Shown one piece after another: positions 63,940 to 64,000 of a stretch of DNA of 64,000 nt. Under the pieces are notes generated by a model. The model worked only from the letters and a program-made list of their open reading frames with translations, made no database searches and was not told where the DNA came from. The position numbers and the translations under genes are program-made. Within the stretch, counting starts at the first letter, position 1, and every line of letters begins with the position of its first letter. Source of the DNA: an uncultured Emticicia sp. (lineage in GTDB: Bacteria; Bacteroidota; Bacteroidia; Cytophagales; Spirosomataceae); the NCBI RefSeq assembly GCF_937903345.1, contig NZ_CALCZQ010000008.1:100274-164273 (forward strand), in the 5' to 3' direction.

Positions 63940-64000
63940 GGCTGTGTAGCTCAACTGAATAGAGCGTCTCACTACGGATGAGAAGGTTTGGGGTTTGAAT
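63940..64000 (+). tRNA. tRNA-Arg (anticodon ACG), 3' end cut by the window
   Basis: GGCTGTG forms the 5' acceptor strand, GCTC/GAGC the D-stem, and TCTCA-CTACGGA-TGAGA the anticodon arm with anticodon ACG. TGGGG and TTTGAAT begin the T arm. The 3' acceptor strand lies outside the window. A34 should be deaminated to inosine to read CGN codons. Confidence 0.93.

Noticed and set aside
1..64000. CRISPR array, prophage, insertion sequence or rRNA operon
   Set aside because: I found no regularly spaced repeats, transposase or integrase frames, phage structural genes or rRNA-like sequence.

Overview
This AT-rich 64 kb window looks like a chromosome segment of a Bacteroidota bacterium, most likely of the order Cytophagales. 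I base this on several signs. One protein carries a type IX secretion (T9SS) C-terminal sorting domain. There are many outer-membrane beta-barrel proteins and a TamL-type Omp85 lipoprotein. Shine-Dalgarno sequences are absent and promoters match the Bacteroidota pattern (TTG / TAnnTTTG). The miaB - sigma54-type AAA regulator - lptE - secG order is, from memory, typical of the phylum. The genus cannot be fixed from the sequence alone. I see no phage, insertion sequence, CRISPR array or rRNA, and almost every gene looks intact.

Layout. 1-13.7 kb: a truncated exported protein, a FucP/GluP-type sugar transporter, a fatty-acid desaturase, a flavin amine oxidase, a T9SS-exported N-formylglutamate-amidohydrolase-like protein, a PhyH-type dioxygenase, an FGGY sugar kinase, a large outer-membrane receptor and a serine hydrolase. 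13.7-18.9 kb: an rRNA/tRNA methyltransferase divergent from a TamL-like Omp85 protein, and a GntP gluconate permease. 19.1-23.9 kb: miaB, AAA regulator, lptE, a small TPR protein and secG. 24-30.2 kb: single genes (DEAD helicase, TraB/GumN, hemerythrin-like, YceI, dienelactone hydrolase, DUF3500). 30.3-35 kb: an outer-membrane receptor divergent from a LytS/LytTR two-component pair.

35-46.2 kb is the most interesting part. A minus-strand operon encodes an exported thioredoxin, an ApbE FAD:protein FMN transferase with no signal peptide, a 72-residue DUF4266 lipoprotein ending in GGGCGCN, and a DUF3570 outer-membrane protein. A Rieske lipoprotein gene lies upstream. Further on come an ECF sigma factor overlapping an inner-membrane-anchored beta-barrel-like protein, then a second redox group: Rieske lipoprotein, DUF5777-like barrel, YceI, and a lipoprotein with two c-type haem sites. 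Together these suggest envelope electron transfer, including a possible flavinylated lipoprotein. A family of roughly 85-115 bp inverted-repeat elements is scattered through the same region.

46.3-64 kb: a GGY-repeat exported protein, an orphan beta-barrel protein, a candidate small RNA with its own promoter and terminator, a T4-Pnkp-like kinase-phosphatase, an aldose-epimerase-like protein, radA, small envelope proteins, a ThuA/glucose-dehydrogenase/cytochrome c fusion, an Omp85-type barrel, a CoA pyrophosphatase, an FAD oxidoreductase, the nuoI-nuoJ-nuoK end of a complex I operon (NuoI has a long repetitive tail), and the 5' part of tRNA-Arg(ACG) with a clear promoter.
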